Positions 15,375-24,608 of a DNA stretch of 64,000 bases are shown here, piece by piece. Below the pieces are notes generated by a model. That model ran no database searches. It was not told the DNA's origin and saw only the letters and a list, made by a program, of their open reading frames with translations. The stretch lies in the NCBI GenBank assembly GCA_047345645.1, contig JBLEFH010000001.1. One strand, given 5' to 3'. This DNA is from JBLEFH01 sp047345645. GTDB taxonomy: Bacteria > Pseudomonadota > Alphaproteobacteria > Rhodobacterales > Rhodobacteraceae. The position numbers and the translations under genes were made by a program. Within the stretch, counting starts at the first letter, position 1; each line of letters opens with the position of its first letter.

Positions 15375-16583
15375 ATGAGTTACCATGTGGACAAACTGGG
15401 CCATCTCGGCGACGGCGTGACCCGCGACGGCCTCTTCGCGCCCTTTACCTTGCCCGGTGAAGAGATCGACGGCGAGGTGGTCGCGGGCCGGATCCCGCAG
15501 CCGAAAATCGTGACGCCGGTGGCCGAGCGGATCAAACCCGCTTGCCGCCATTTCAAACGCTGCGGCGGCTGTGCGACGCAGCACGCGGGGGACGGGTTTC
15601 TGGAACATTGGAAGGCCGGGATCGTCCGCGAGGCGCTGACCGGGCAGGGACTCACGGGCGAGATCGCGCAGGTGCTGACCTCGCCGCCGCAGAGCCGCCG
15701 CCGGGCGGTGTTTTCGGCGCGGCGGACGAAATCGGGCGCGATTGTGGGCTTTCACGCGGGCGGGTCGGGCGACATTGTGGATTTGGCGGAATGCGCCGTG
15801 CTGCGTCCGGCGGTGTTTGAGAGCCGCGCCGCGCTGGCTGAGTTGACCCGCGCGGGCGCGAGCCGGAAAGCGGAGATGCGCTTTACGGTGACCGAGAGCG
15901 TCGAGGGGCTGGATATTCTTGCCACCGGCGGGCACCCGGCTGACGACGTCCGCATTGCGCTGACGGAGATCGCCGGGCGGCATGGGATCGCACGGCTGGT
16001 GTGGGGCGATGAGTTGATCGCGCAGGCCGCGCCGCCGGTGCAGATGTTTGGGCAAAGCGCCGTGGTCCCGCCGCCGGGCGCGTTTTTGCAGGCGACCATG
16101 GAGGGGCAGGCGGCGCTGACAGCTTTCGCCCGCACAGCCCTTGCCGGGTCCAAGAAAATCGTTGAATTTTTCGCAGGTTGCGGGACGTTCACGCTTCCGC
16201 TTCTGGAGCAGGCCGAAGTCTTCGCGCTCGAAGGTGAGGCGGCGATGCTGGAGGCGATGGAACAAGGTTGGCGGCAGAAGGGCGGTTTGGCGCTGCTGAA
16301 AACCGAAACCCGCGACCTCTTCAAAGACCCGCTTTTTGCTTCGGAGCTCAAGCCTTACGACGCGGCCCTGCTCGATCCGCCGCGTGCCGGTGCGGCGGCG
16401 CAGATCGCCGAGATCGCGGCCAGCGGGCTGCGCACGGTCGCCTATATCTCCTGTAGCCCGGTCAGTTTTGCGCGCGACGCAAAGGTGCTGACCGAGGCCG
16501 GGTTTACCATGGGGCCGGTGACGGTGATCGACCAGTTTCGCTGGACGCCCCATGTCGAGCTCGCCGCGAAGTTTTCGCGCTAA
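15375..16583 (+). CDS. 23S rRNA (uracil-5-)-methyltransferase family (RumA/RlmD-like)
   Basis: 402 residues. A 4Fe-4S site is suggested by Cys57, Cys63 and Cys66 (CRHFKRCGGC) plus the Cys of LAECAVLRP. The SAM domain shows EFFAGCGTFTLPL, DPPRAG and the catalytic-Cys motif YISCSPVSFARD. The N-terminal 40 residues resemble a shortened TRAM domain. The family makes m5U in 23S rRNA or tRNA, and the exact target (RlmC, RlmD or TrmA) is not decided. The 120-base gap before it shows nothing obvious. Confidence 0.88.
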   Translation: MSYHVDKLGHLGDGVTRDGLFAPFTLPGEEIDGEVVAGRIPQPKIVTPVAERIKPACRHFKRCGGCATQHAGDGFLEHWKAGIVREALTGQGLTGEIAQVLTSPPQSRRRAVFSARRTKSGAIVGFHAGGSGDIVDLAECAVLRPAVFESRAALAELTRAGASRKAEMRFTVTESVEGLDILATGGHPADDVRIALTEIAGRHGIARLVWGDELIAQAAPPVQMFGQSAVVPPPGAFLQATMEGQAALTAFARTALAGSKKIVEFFAGCGTFTLPLLEQAEVFALEGEAAMLEAMEQGWRQKGGLALLKTETRDLFKDPLFASELKPYDAALLDPPRAGAAAQIAEIAASGLRTVAYISCSPVSFARDAKVLTEAGFTMGPVTVIDQFRWTPHVELAAKFSR

Positions 16584-16599
16584 GCGTCTGTGCGAAAAC
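16571..16599. other. Inverted repeat at the end of the RNA methyltransferase gene
   Basis: GTTTTCGC at 16571-16578 and GCGAAAAC at 16592-16599 span the TAA stop. No T-run follows on the plus strand, so it may be an mRNA 3' stabilising stem rather than a terminator. Confidence 0.45.
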
Positions 16600-16602
16600 G
16601 TC

Positions 16603-16629
16603 AAAACGCGCCGGAGGTGGTCCGGCGCG
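16603..16629 (-). terminator. Intrinsic terminator for aroC
   Basis: On the minus strand GCGCCGGA, a short loop and TCCGGCGC are followed by TTTT. Confidence 0.7.
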
Positions 16630-16655
16630 CCTATGGGTGCCGCTGGTCCGGCGCT

Positions 16656-17756
16656 TTAGCCGATGGAGCCGCGTTTGCCGCCCGTTTGCGCGCGGTCGAG
16701 CAGCAGGTGATCCAGCACCACGCAGGCCATCATCGCTTCGCCAACCGGCACGGCACGGATGCCGACGCAGGGGTCGTGGCGGCCCTTGGTGATGATCTCG
16801 CTCTCCTCGCCGCGAATGTTGATCGTCTTGCGCGGCGTGGTGATCGAGGAGGTCGGCTTGACAGCGAAGCGGACAACGAGATCCTGCCCCGTCGAGATGC
16901 CGCCCAAAATCCCGCCCGCATGGTTGGAGGAGAAATGCGGTGCGCCGTCCTTCCAGAAAATCTCGTCGGCGTTCTCGGAGCCGCGCAGACGCGCCGCCTC
17001 GAAACCTTCTCCGATTTCAACGCCTTTCACCGCGTTGATCGACATCATCGCGGCGGCCAGATCCGTGTCGATCTTGGCGTAGACCGGGGCGCCGAGGCCC
17101 GCAGGGGCACCCGAGCAAACGATCTCGCAGACCGCGCCGACGGAGTCCTGATCCTTGCGGATGCCGTCGAGATAGCTGGCCCATTCGTCGAGCGCGCTGC
17201 CATCGGGGAGGAAAAAATGGTTGTCTTCGAGATCGAGCGCCGCCCAGTCCCATTTGTCGCGGTTCACGTTGAGATCGCCCATCTGCACCATCGCGCCGCG
17301 CACCTGCAAACCCGGCACGAGATGCGCCAGAACCTTGCGCGCCACGCCGCCCGCTGCCACCCGCGCGGCGGTTTCGCGCGCCGAGGAGCGACCGCCGCCG
17401 CGATAATCGCGTAGCCCGTATTTCAGATGATAGGTGATGTCCGCATGGCCGGGACGAAATTTCTCCGCAATATCGCCGTAATCCTTCGAGCGCTGATCGG
17501 TGTTGCGGATCATGAGCTGGATCGGTGTGCCGGTGGTCTTGCCCTCAAACACACCCGACAGGATTTCGACCTGATCGGCCTCCTTGCGCTGCGTCGTGTG
17601 GCGCGAGGTGCCGGGGCGGCGTTTGTCGAGGAAGCCTTGCAGGTCCGCCTCGCTCAGATCCACCCCCGGCGGACAGCCGTCGATGGTGCAGCCAAGGGCG
17701 GGACCGTGGCTTTCGCCCCAGGTGGTGACGCGGAAAATATGGCCAAATGTGTTCAT
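16656..17756 (-). CDS. aroC: Chorismate synthase
   Basis: 366 residues, the standard bacterial length. The signatures are TWGESHGPALG at the N-terminus, GGGRSSARETAARVAAG in the middle and the C-terminal RGEESEIITKGRHDPC. It converts EPSP to chorismate using reduced FMN, the last shikimate step and the source of aromatic amino acids. Its ATG overlaps the stop of the upstream aldo/keto reductase (TGATG), so the two are coupled. Confidence 0.97.
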   Translation of the reverse strand: MNTFGHIFRVTTWGESHGPALGCTIDGCPPGVDLSEADLQGFLDKRRPGTSRHTTQRKEADQVEILSGVFEGKTTGTPIQLMIRNTDQRSKDYGDIAEKFRPGHADITYHLKYGLRDYRGGGRSSARETAARVAAGGVARKVLAHLVPGLQVRGAMVQMGDLNVNRDKWDWAALDLEDNHFFLPDGSALDEWASYLDGIRKDQDSVGAVCEIVCSGAPAGLGAPVYAKIDTDLAAAMMSINAVKGVEIGEGFEAARLRGSENADEIFWKDGAPHFSSNHAGGILGGISTGQDLVVRFAVKPTSSITTPRKTINIRGEESEIITKGRHDPCVGIRAVPVGEAMMACVVLDHLLLDRAQTGGKRGSIG

Positions 17757-18808
17757 CAGTAGGGCATCGGATGTTGTTTATGGGTCGTGTTGATCTCGTC
17801 GAGAACCTCCTCCGAGAGGGTCACATCCGCCGCGCCAAGGCAAGTCTCAAGCTGCTCGCCCGAGGTCGCGCCGATGATCGTGGAGGTCACGAAGGGCCGC
17901 TGCATGCAGAAGGCGAGGGACATCTGCACCAGGTCCAGCCCATGTTTGTCGGCGATGGCCTGATAGGCGGCAACGGCGTCGTGGACGCGGTCGGTCATGC
18001 GTCCGCCAAGGGTCTTGCTCCCGACATCCGCCCGCGCGCCTTTGGGGATCGCGCCGCCGGCATATTTGCCCGTGAGCAAGCCCGCCGCGAGCGGGGAATA
18101 GGCGAGAAGGCCGACATCTTCATGCGCGGTCATTTCGGCCAGATCGGTGTCGTAAAGCCTTGCGAGCAGGGAATATTCGTTTTGAATGGACTCCATGCGC
18201 GGCGCGTCCAGCTCCTTGGCCAGTTGCAGCCAGCGCATCGTCCCCCAAGCGGTTTCGTTCGAGAGGCCGATATGCCGGATCTTGCCCTCTTTCACATAGC
18301 CCTTGAGCGACTCGAGAATGGCGCGCATCTCGTCCTCAACCTGCGCGGTTGGCGGCTGGTTGGAGGGCGTGTAGTCCCAGTTCTGGCGGAAACAGTAGGA
18401 CCCGCGGTTCGGCCAGTGAAGCTGATAAAGATCGACATAGTCCGTTTGCAGGCTTTTCAGCGAAGTGTGCAGCGCATCGTCGATCGCTTCGGGGCTGATC
18501 GGCGCACCGTCGCGGATATAGCGTGAGCCCTCGCCGGCGATTTTCGTCGCGACCACCAGATCTTCGCGTTTCTGATCTTTCAGCCAGGTGCCAATAAATT
18601 TCTCGGTCGAGCCTTGCCCCTCTTTGCTGTGCGGGGTGGTGGGATACATCTCCGCCGTGTCGATGAAATTCACGCCCGCCTCGACGGCGCGGGAGAGCTG
18701 GCGATGCGCTTCGGCCTCGTCATTCTGCGAATTCACGCCCCAGGTCATGGTGCCGAGGCAAATGGCGCTCACGTCGATATCGGTGCGGCCAAGTGTGTTC
18801 ATCTTCAT
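17756..18808 (-). CDS. Aldo/keto reductase (Tas-like)
   Basis: 350 residues. An AKR barrel with the catalytic Tyr in FIDTAEMYP, Lys in VVATKIAG and His in YQLHWPNRG, plus the LLAYSPLAAGLLTGKY cofactor loop. The subgroup resembles E. coli Tas. NADPH-dependent, substrate unknown. It precedes aroC with a one-base overlap, and coupling of a Tas-like reductase to aroC has no obvious biochemical reason. Confidence 0.88.
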   Translation of the reverse strand: MKMNTLGRTDIDVSAICLGTMTWGVNSQNDEAEAHRQLSRAVEAGVNFIDTAEMYPTTPHSKEGQGSTEKFIGTWLKDQKREDLVVATKIAGEGSRYIRDGAPISPEAIDDALHTSLKSLQTDYVDLYQLHWPNRGSYCFRQNWDYTPSNQPPTAQVEDEMRAILESLKGYVKEGKIRHIGLSNETAWGTMRWLQLAKELDAPRMESIQNEYSLLARLYDTDLAEMTAHEDVGLLAYSPLAAGLLTGKYAGGAIPKGARADVGSKTLGGRMTDRVHDAVAAYQAIADKHGLDLVQMSLAFCMQRPFVTSTIIGATSGEQLETCLGAADVTLSEEVLDEINTTHKQHPMPY

Positions 18809-18912
18809 AGGGATGGCTCCTTTGCTTGAGCGACAGAGTTAAAGCCCCATGGCGCAGGGTCAAGGGAAATAGGGCGCTTGCAACCGGGGGCGCGGCGCGG
18901 CATGTTGGGTGA

Positions 18913-18996
18913 ACCTCGGGGTGCCCGTCTGGGCTGAGATGCGTATCGCGAACCCGTTGAACCTGAACCGGATTATACCGGCGGAGGGAAGGCATA
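18913..18996 (+). ncRNA. TPP riboswitch (THI box)
   Basis: The conserved thi-box parts appear in order: CTCGGGGTGCCCG, the CTGAGATG core at about 18934, ACCCGTTGAACCTGA, then the GGATTATACCGGCGGAGGGAA arm. It binds thiamine pyrophosphate. The distance to thiB (about 45 bases) fits control of that operon, by termination or by masking the ribosome-binding site. The mode is not clear because I see no strong T-run after it. Confidence 0.93.
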
Positions 18997-19040
18997 TCGC
19001 GTGAAAGCGCCTTTTCCTCTCGCCCCAGATGGAGTGAGAC

Positions 19041-20033
19041 ATGACCACCCGGATGATGCTGTTGATGAGTGCCCTTGCCGTGCCTGCCTTTGCGCAGGAA
19101 GAGCGGCTGGATGTGTATGTTTATGATGGGTTTACCGCCGATTGGGGGCCGGGGCCGCTGATCGAGGAGGCGTTTGAGGCGGAGTGCGGCTGCGATCTGC
19201 AATTCCACCCCTCGGGGGACGGCGCGGCGATGCTCTCCCGGCTCCAGCTTGAGGGCGATCAGGCGGCGGCCGATGTGGTGATGGGCCTTGATATCAACCA
19301 GTTGGAGCAGGCCCGCAAGACGGGGCTCTTTGCCGCGCCGGAGACGGAGGCGACGCCGGAACTCTTGCCAGTCGAGTGGACCGATGAGATGTTCATCCCC
19401 TTCGACTGGTCCTATCTCGCCTTCATCTATGACAGCACGAAAATTGCCGCGCCGCCGAAGAGTTTCGAAGAGATGATCGCGATGGATGAGGACATCAAAT
19501 TCGTGATGCAGGACCCGCGCTCCTCGGTCACGGGCCTCGGCGCGATGATGTGGGTGAAGGCCGCTTATGGCGACGACTCCGCGCGGATCTGGGAGGGGCT
19601 GGCCCCGCATATCCTCACCGTCACGAAAGGGTGGACGGAAGCATATGGTATGTTCACCGATGGCGAGGCGGATATGGTGCTGAGCTACTCGACCTCGCCC
19701 GCCTATCACATCATCGCCGATGAGGATGACACCAAGAAGGCGGCGGAATTTGAGGAGGGGCATTACCTCAATATCGAGGTGGCCGCGAAAACGGCAGCGG
19801 CGGATGCGCCGGACCTGGCCGAGGATTTTCTCGCATTTATTCAGGGGCCTGAGGTGCAGGCGATCCTGCCGACGGGCAACTGGTCCTATCCGGTCGTGAT
19901 GCCGGAGGACGGCTTGCCGGAGGCGTTTGAGACGCTGATTGAGCCGGAGAAAGCCTTCCTGCTTCCGCCCGAAGAGGCCGATGCGCTGCGCGAGGAGGCG
20001 ATTGCCGAATGGCGCGATATTCTCGCCCGTTAA
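19041..20033 (+). CDS. thiB: Thiamine ABC transporter, substrate-binding protein
   Basis: 330 residues with signal peptide MTTRMMLLMSALAVPAFAQ. The mature protein is a type 2 periplasmic binding protein; LDVYVYDGFTADWGPGP, DVVMGLDINQLEQA and FDWSYLAFIYDSTK are typical of ThiB. It captures thiamine or its phosphates for ThiPQ. It sits directly behind a TPP riboswitch and overlaps thiP. Confidence 0.93.
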   Translation: MTTRMMLLMSALAVPAFAQEERLDVYVYDGFTADWGPGPLIEEAFEAECGCDLQFHPSGDGAAMLSRLQLEGDQAAADVVMGLDINQLEQARKTGLFAAPETEATPELLPVEWTDEMFIPFDWSYLAFIYDSTKIAAPPKSFEEMIAMDEDIKFVMQDPRSSVTGLGAMMWVKAAYGDDSARIWEGLAPHILTVTKGWTEAYGMFTDGEADMVLSYSTSPAYHIIADEDDTKKAAEFEEGHYLNIEVAAKTAAADAPDLAEDFLAFIQGPEVQAILPTGNWSYPVVMPEDGLPEAFETLIEPEKAFLLPPEEADALREEAIAEWRDILAR

Positions 20034-21556
20034 GCGGCTGCGTGGCCTTTGCTGGAGGGCTCGCGGGGGCGGTCGTCCTCGCGCTGACCTTCGGCGCGGC
20101 GCTGGCACTGATCCTGCGCGCCGGCGGCACGGGCGGTTTTGTCCGCGCCGATTGGGTGGCCCTCCGCTTCACACTCTTTCAGGCGCTGCTCTCGGCAAGC
20201 CTCTCGGTCCTCTGCGCCATCCCGCTCGCCCGCGCGCTGGCACGGCGCGACTTTTCGGGGCGGGGGCTGCTCATCGGCCTGATGGGCGCGCCCTTCATCC
20301 TGCCGGTGATCGTCGCCGTTTACGGGCTGCTCGCGATCTGGGGCCGGTCTGGGCTCTTCTCCGACCTGCTCGCGCCGCTCGGGCTGGGGCCGATCCATAT
20401 TTACGGATTGCCGGGCATCCTTCTGGCCCATATTTTCTTCAATATCCCGCTGGTGACGCGGCTTCTGCTGCAAGGTTGGGCGAGCATCCCGGGCGAGCGC
20501 TTTCGCCTCGCTGCGCAGCTTGGCTTCACCCCGTGGGACATGCTCAAACGGATCGAATGGCCCATGCTTCGCGCGGTGGTGCCGGGGGCGTTTCTGGTCG
20601 TGTTCCTGCTCTGCGTGACCAGTTTCGCCATCATCCTGACCCTTGGCGGCGGGCCGAAAAGCTCGACCATTGAACTCGCGATCTATCAGGCGGTGCGGCT
20701 GGAATTCGACCTTGGCAAAGCGGCACTGCTGGCGCTGGTGCAGCTCGCGATCTGCCTCGTCGCGGCTGGCCTGTCGGTGGCGATTAGCGGCACCGAGGAT
20801 GTCAGCGACAGCATCGGCGGCCCGCGCCGCCGTTGGGATCGTCCCTCGCGGATCGACCCGTTGGTGATCCTGCTCGGCGGCCTCTTCCTGCTGCTCCCGC
20901 TCGGCGCGGTGGTGGCGGAAGGGCTGCCCGCGATCCTGAACGGCTTGCCGGACCGCGTCTGGAGCGCGCTTTGGCGGAGCGTCTGGGTTGCCCTCGGCTC
21001 GACGGCGCTTTGCGGCCTGCTCGGCCTTTCGCTGGCGCTGCTGATCCTGCGCTCGCGCTTCGGGCGGCTGGTCGAAACGTTGGGGGTGCTGACCCTCGCC
21101 GCCTCGCCTTTCGTCATGGGCACGGGGCTTTTTCTGATGATCCGGCCCTTCGCCAACCCACTGACGCTCGGCCTGCCGGTCACCGCGCTGGTCAATGCCG
21201 CGATGAGCCTGCCCTTCCTGCTCCGGGCCGTCCTGCCCGCGCTGCGCCAAGCCGAAGCGCGGCATGGCGCGCTCGCGGCGCAGCTTGGGCTTGGCGGGCT
21301 GACCTATTTCCGCGCCGCGCTCTGGCCCTCGCTCCGAACGCCGCTTGGCTTCGGGCTCGGCCTCGCGGCGGCGCTGGCCATGGGCGATCTCGGTGTGATC
21401 ACACTTTTCGCTGACCCCAATACCGGGACGCTGCCGCTTCTGATGTATGACCTCATGGGCAGCTATCGCGGCGATGATGCGGCGGGCGTGGCGCTGATTC
21501 TGCTCAGCAGCTCACTGGGACTTTTCCTGCTTTTCGAACGGTTAGGACGGATATGA
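20009..21556 (+). CDS. thiP: Thiamine ABC transporter, permease
   Basis: 515 residues with about twelve membrane helices in two halves, as in ThiP. EAA-loop sequences appear twice: LAAQLGFTPWDMLKRIEWPML and, in the second half, LAAQLGLGGLTYFRAALWPSL. ATG 20009 lies 25 bases inside thiB, with GAGGAGG about ten bases upstream. A GTG at 20042 is a weaker alternative. It contains one TGTGATCACA palindrome. Confidence 0.92.
   Translation: MARYSRPLSGCVAFAGGLAGAVVLALTFGAALALILRAGGTGGFVRADWVALRFTLFQALLSASLSVLCAIPLARALARRDFSGRGLLIGLMGAPFILPVIVAVYGLLAIWGRSGLFSDLLAPLGLGPIHIYGLPGILLAHIFFNIPLVTRLLLQGWASIPGERFRLAAQLGFTPWDMLKRIEWPMLRAVVPGAFLVVFLLCVTSFAIILTLGGGPKSSTIELAIYQAVRLEFDLGKAALLALVQLAICLVAAGLSVAISGTEDVSDSIGGPRRRWDRPSRIDPLVILLGGLFLLLPLGAVVAEGLPAILNGLPDRVWSALWRSVWVALGSTALCGLLGLSLALLILRSRFGRLVETLGVLTLAASPFVMGTGLFLMIRPFANPLTLGLPVTALVNAAMSLPFLLRAVLPALRQAEARHGALAAQLGLGGLTYFRAALWPSLRTPLGFGLGLAAALAMGDLGVITLFADPNTGTLPLLMYDLMGSYRGDDAAGVALILLSSSLGLFLLFERLGRI
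21394..21403. repeat. TGTGATCACA palindrome copy 5
   Basis: In thiP; read G-V-I-T-L. Confidence 0.85.
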
Positions 21557-22254
21557 TTTCGCTGGACAATTGCGTGTTTCGCCAAGGTCAGTTCACCCTG
21601 AGCGCCGATTGGACGCTGGCGGCGGGTGAAAAGGCCGCGGTGATCGGACCCTCTGGCGGCGGCAAATCCACCCTGCTTGGCGGGATCGCCGGGTTTCTCG
21701 CGCCCGAGCGCGGGCGTGTGTTGCTGGATGGTCAGGATATGCGGGGCCGCGCGCCGGCGGACTATCCGGTGCATATGCTCTTTCAGGAGGGCAATTTGTT
21801 TGCCGATCTCACGGCGATGCAGAATGTCGGGCTGGGGCTGCGGCCCTCGCTGAAGCTCACAAATGCGGAGCAGGAGGCGGTGGCCGAGGCGCTGGATGCG
21901 GTTGGCCTCTCGCGGATGATGGAGCGGAAACCGGCGCAGCTTTCGGGCGGGCAGCGGAGCCGCGTGGCGCTCGCGCGGGCGCTTTTGCGGGACAAGCCGA
22001 TCCTCGCCATGGATGAGCCTTTTGCCGCGCTCGGCCCGGCCCTGCGGCGCGAGATGCTGGACCTGGTGGGCGAACTTCTGGTCGCGCGTGGCAAGACGCT
22101 GCTCATGGTGACCCATAGCCCGGCGGATGCGCGGGCGCTGAGTGACAAGATCATCCTCGTCGCGGGCGGGACGGCCCATGCCCCGGAACCCACGGAGCCC
22201 TTGCTCGACAACCCGCCGCCCGCGCTTGCCGATTATCTCGGGGAGGCTTTTTAA
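21553..22254 (+). CDS. thiQ: Thiamine ABC transporter, ATP-binding protein
   Basis: 233 residues: Walker A GPSGGGKST, Q-loop MLFQEGNLFADLT, signature LSGGQRSRVALARAL, Walker B PILAMDEPFAAL and H-loop MVTHSPADA. The ATPase of the thiBPQ importer. It overlaps thiP by four bases (ATGA). Two terminator hairpins follow. Confidence 0.93.
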   Translation: MISLDNCVFRQGQFTLSADWTLAAGEKAAVIGPSGGGKSTLLGGIAGFLAPERGRVLLDGQDMRGRAPADYPVHMLFQEGNLFADLTAMQNVGLGLRPSLKLTNAEQEAVAEALDAVGLSRMMERKPAQLSGGQRSRVALARALLRDKPILAMDEPFAALGPALRREMLDLVGELLVARGKTLLMVTHSPADARALSDKIILVAGGTAHAPEPTEPLLDNPPPALADYLGEAF

Positions 22255-22258
22255 ACGG

Positions 22259-22282
22259 AAAAGCCCCCGTCTCGGGGGCTTT
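22259..22282 (+). terminator. Terminator hairpin after thiQ
   Basis: AAGCCCCC, loop GTCTC, GGGGGCTTT immediately after the thiQ stop. The T-run is short. Confidence 0.6.
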
Positions 22283-22318
22283 GTGTGTCTTTCTGGCGTG
22301 CGCTGCAAAGGGCGCGTG

Positions 22319-22345
22319 AAAAAGGGCCCCGGAGGGCCCTTTTTT
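22319..22345. terminator. Bidirectional terminator between thiQ and petC
   Basis: AAAAAGGGCCC, CGGA, GGGCCCTTTTTT. The stem is flanked by A-run and T-run, so it can serve both convergent genes. It overlaps the petC stop codon. Confidence 0.8.
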
Positions 22346-23141
22346 AGTTGGTATCTTTGCCGCCGAAGGTTTTGCGCTTGATCGGCGCCCACAGCTTCTT
22401 GTTGGTGAAGTAGAGCAGCACGGCGAGGATGCCGAGGAAGATCACCGCCGTCACGCCCGCCGATTTGCGGTGCTGAAGCTTCGGCTCTGCGGTCCACATC
22501 AGGAAAGCGGAGACGTCGAGGGCCATTTGCTCCACGGTCGCTTCGGTGCCGTCCTGATACTCGACGAGACCGTCCGAGAGAGGCGGGGCCATCGAAATAT
22601 AGCCGCCTTCAAAGACCTCGTTTTCATAGAGCAGCGTGCCGGCTTGCTCCAGCTCTTCGCCGGTATAGCCAGTCAGGAGCGAAGCGATATATTCCGGGCC
22701 GCCCATGCCTTTGACGAGCTGCGCTATGCCGGTGCCATAAGGCCCGTGGAAGCCCGCGCGGCCTTTGGCCATCAGCGAGAGGTCCGGGGCATCCGCGGCC
22801 GTCACCGCCGGGAAATGATCATTCGGCTCGGCCGGACGCTCATCCCCATTCGGGTCGGTCACATAGATCTGCGAGGCGTAGGCTTTCACCTGCTCTTCCG
22901 CCATATGCGGACCGCCGGCATCGCCGAGGGTGCGGATCGGCACCTGACGCAGGCCGTGGCAGGCCGAGCAGACTTCGGTGTAAACCTGAAGGCCGCGCTG
23001 AAGTTGGTGCGTGTCGAATGTGCCGAACGGACCCTCAAAGGAGAAGTCGTAATCAGTAACGTGACCGCCGCCGCCCGCAGCCTGTGCGCCAGTCGCAAGG
23101 CCGAGGGTCGCAAGCGCGGCGAGGAGTGTTTTCTTGAACAT
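22344..23141 (-). CDS. petC: Cytochrome c1 of the bc1 complex
   Basis: 265 residues with signal peptide MFKKTLLAALATLGLATGAQA, the heme c motif CSACH (VYTEVCSACHGLR), an axial-Met region and a C-terminal anchor (VTAVIFLGILAVLLYFTNKK). It passes electrons from the Rieske protein to soluble or membrane cytochrome c. It is the third gene of petABC, 21 bases after petB. Confidence 0.95.
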   Translation of the reverse strand: MFKKTLLAALATLGLATGAQAAGGGGHVTDYDFSFEGPFGTFDTHQLQRGLQVYTEVCSACHGLRQVPIRTLGDAGGPHMAEEQVKAYASQIYVTDPNGDERPAEPNDHFPAVTAADAPDLSLMAKGRAGFHGPYGTGIAQLVKGMGGPEYIASLLTGYTGEELEQAGTLLYENEVFEGGYISMAPPLSDGLVEYQDGTEATVEQMALDVSAFLMWTAEPKLQHRKSAGVTAVIFLGILAVLLYFTNKKLWAPIKRKTFGGKDTN

Positions 23142-23162
23142 CTTGTCTCTTTCCTTTCGCGC

Positions 23163-24605
23163 TTATTCTGCGGGGGTCACGCCGGCTTCGGTCGATTTCG
23201 GCGGGTAATGCGCGTCGAAATCAGCCTCGATCGTTTCCGGACGCGGCTCCGCTTTCTCGACCAGACCGAGAACCGGCAGGATGACGAGGAAATAGGCGAA
23301 CCAATAGGCCGTGAAGATGATCGACAGCAGCCAGGTGTTGAGCCCGAAGGCGGAGAGGGTCTCGCCCTCAGCCAGCTCCAGCGACTCGCGCAGGGTTTCG
23401 ACTTCGGTCAGGGACGCCCAGCCGGAGCGGATGGTCTCGCCCGCCGCATTCTCGACGCCCCAGCGGGACAGCAGAATGAAGTCCGTCAGCTGCGCGCCGC
23501 ACCACATCAGGACGAGGAAGGCGACGCAAAGAAGCCAGAACGCGATCTTGAACATCGGGCGGTAGCGACCCGAGCGGACCGACGAGGTGTCGAGCCACGG
23601 CGTCAGCGCCATCACGACAATCGCGCCGAACATGGCGACCACGCCGAGGAATTTCGCATCGAGCGGCCCGATGTTGAAGGTGATTGCCCGCAGGATCGCG
23701 TAGAAGGGCAGGAAGTACCATTCTGGAACAATATGCGCGGGCGTCACCAGCGGATCGGCTTCGATATAGTTGTCCGGGTGGCCCAGATAGTTCGGCATGA
23801 AGCCGACAATCGCGAAGAAAATCACGAGGATCAGGACGAGCGCGAACAGGTCCTTGATCACGTAATAGGGCCAGAACGGTACGGTGTCTTTCGCGGCTTC
23901 TTCCTTCGAGGCGCGGCGGACCTCAACCCCGGTCGGGTTGTTGTTGCCGGTCGAATGGAAGGCCCAGATGTGGACGGCGACGAGGGCCGCGATCACGAAG
24001 GGCAGCAGATAATGCAGCGAGAAGAAGCGGTTGAGCGTCGCGTTCGAGACGTTCGGACCGCCGAGCAGCCAGGTCTGGATCGGCTCGCCAATGCCCGGAA
24101 TGGCACCGAAGAGGCCGGTGATCACGGTGGCGCCCCAGAAGGACATCTGACCCCAGGGCAGAACGTAGCCCATGAAGGCGGTGCCCATCATCAGAAGGTA
24201 GATCAGGATGCCGATGATCCATGTGATCTCGCGCGGTGCTTTATAGGAGCCGTAGAAAAGACCCCGGAAGATATGCGCGTAAACGGCGATGAAGAACAGC
24301 GACGCGCCGTTCATATGCAGATAGCGCAGCATGTAGCCGCCATTGACGTTGCGCATGATATGCTCAACGGAATCAAAGGCCTGATCGACATGCGGCGTGT
24401 AGTGCATCACCAGAACGATGCCGGTGATGATCTGAAGCGCCAGACAGAAGGTCAGCACGATGCCCCAGATCCACATCCAGTTGAGGTTCTTGGGGGTCGG
24501 GATCATCAGCGTGTCATAGACGAGGCCAACGATCGGCAGGCGCTTGTGCAGCCAGCTTTCCGCCTTGGTCTTCGGTTCGTAGTGGTCGTGTGGAATTCCG
24601 GCCAT
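23163..24605 (-). CDS. petB: Cytochrome b of the bc1 complex
   Basis: 480 residues, a full-length Rhodobacter-type cytochrome b with about eight helices. Visible blocks: GYVLPWGQMSFWGATVITG (Qo side), PEWYFLPFYAILRAI and the heme-ligand helices with HMNGAS and HIWAFHSTGNN. Its Val-Ile-Thr uses the ACC codon, unlike the nine palindrome copies elsewhere. It is the second gene, four bases from petA. Confidence 0.97.
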   Translation of the reverse strand: MAGIPHDHYEPKTKAESWLHKRLPIVGLVYDTLMIPTPKNLNWMWIWGIVLTFCLALQIITGIVLVMHYTPHVDQAFDSVEHIMRNVNGGYMLRYLHMNGASLFFIAVYAHIFRGLFYGSYKAPREITWIIGILIYLLMMGTAFMGYVLPWGQMSFWGATVITGLFGAIPGIGEPIQTWLLGGPNVSNATLNRFFSLHYLLPFVIAALVAVHIWAFHSTGNNNPTGVEVRRASKEEAAKDTVPFWPYYVIKDLFALVLILVIFFAIVGFMPNYLGHPDNYIEADPLVTPAHIVPEWYFLPFYAILRAITFNIGPLDAKFLGVVAMFGAIVVMALTPWLDTSSVRSGRYRPMFKIAFWLLCVAFLVLMWCGAQLTDFILLSRWGVENAAGETIRSGWASLTEVETLRESLELAEGETLSAFGLNTWLLSIIFTAYWFAYFLVILPVLGLVEKAEPRPETIEADFDAHYPPKSTEAGVTPAE

Positions 24606-24608
24606 GTC

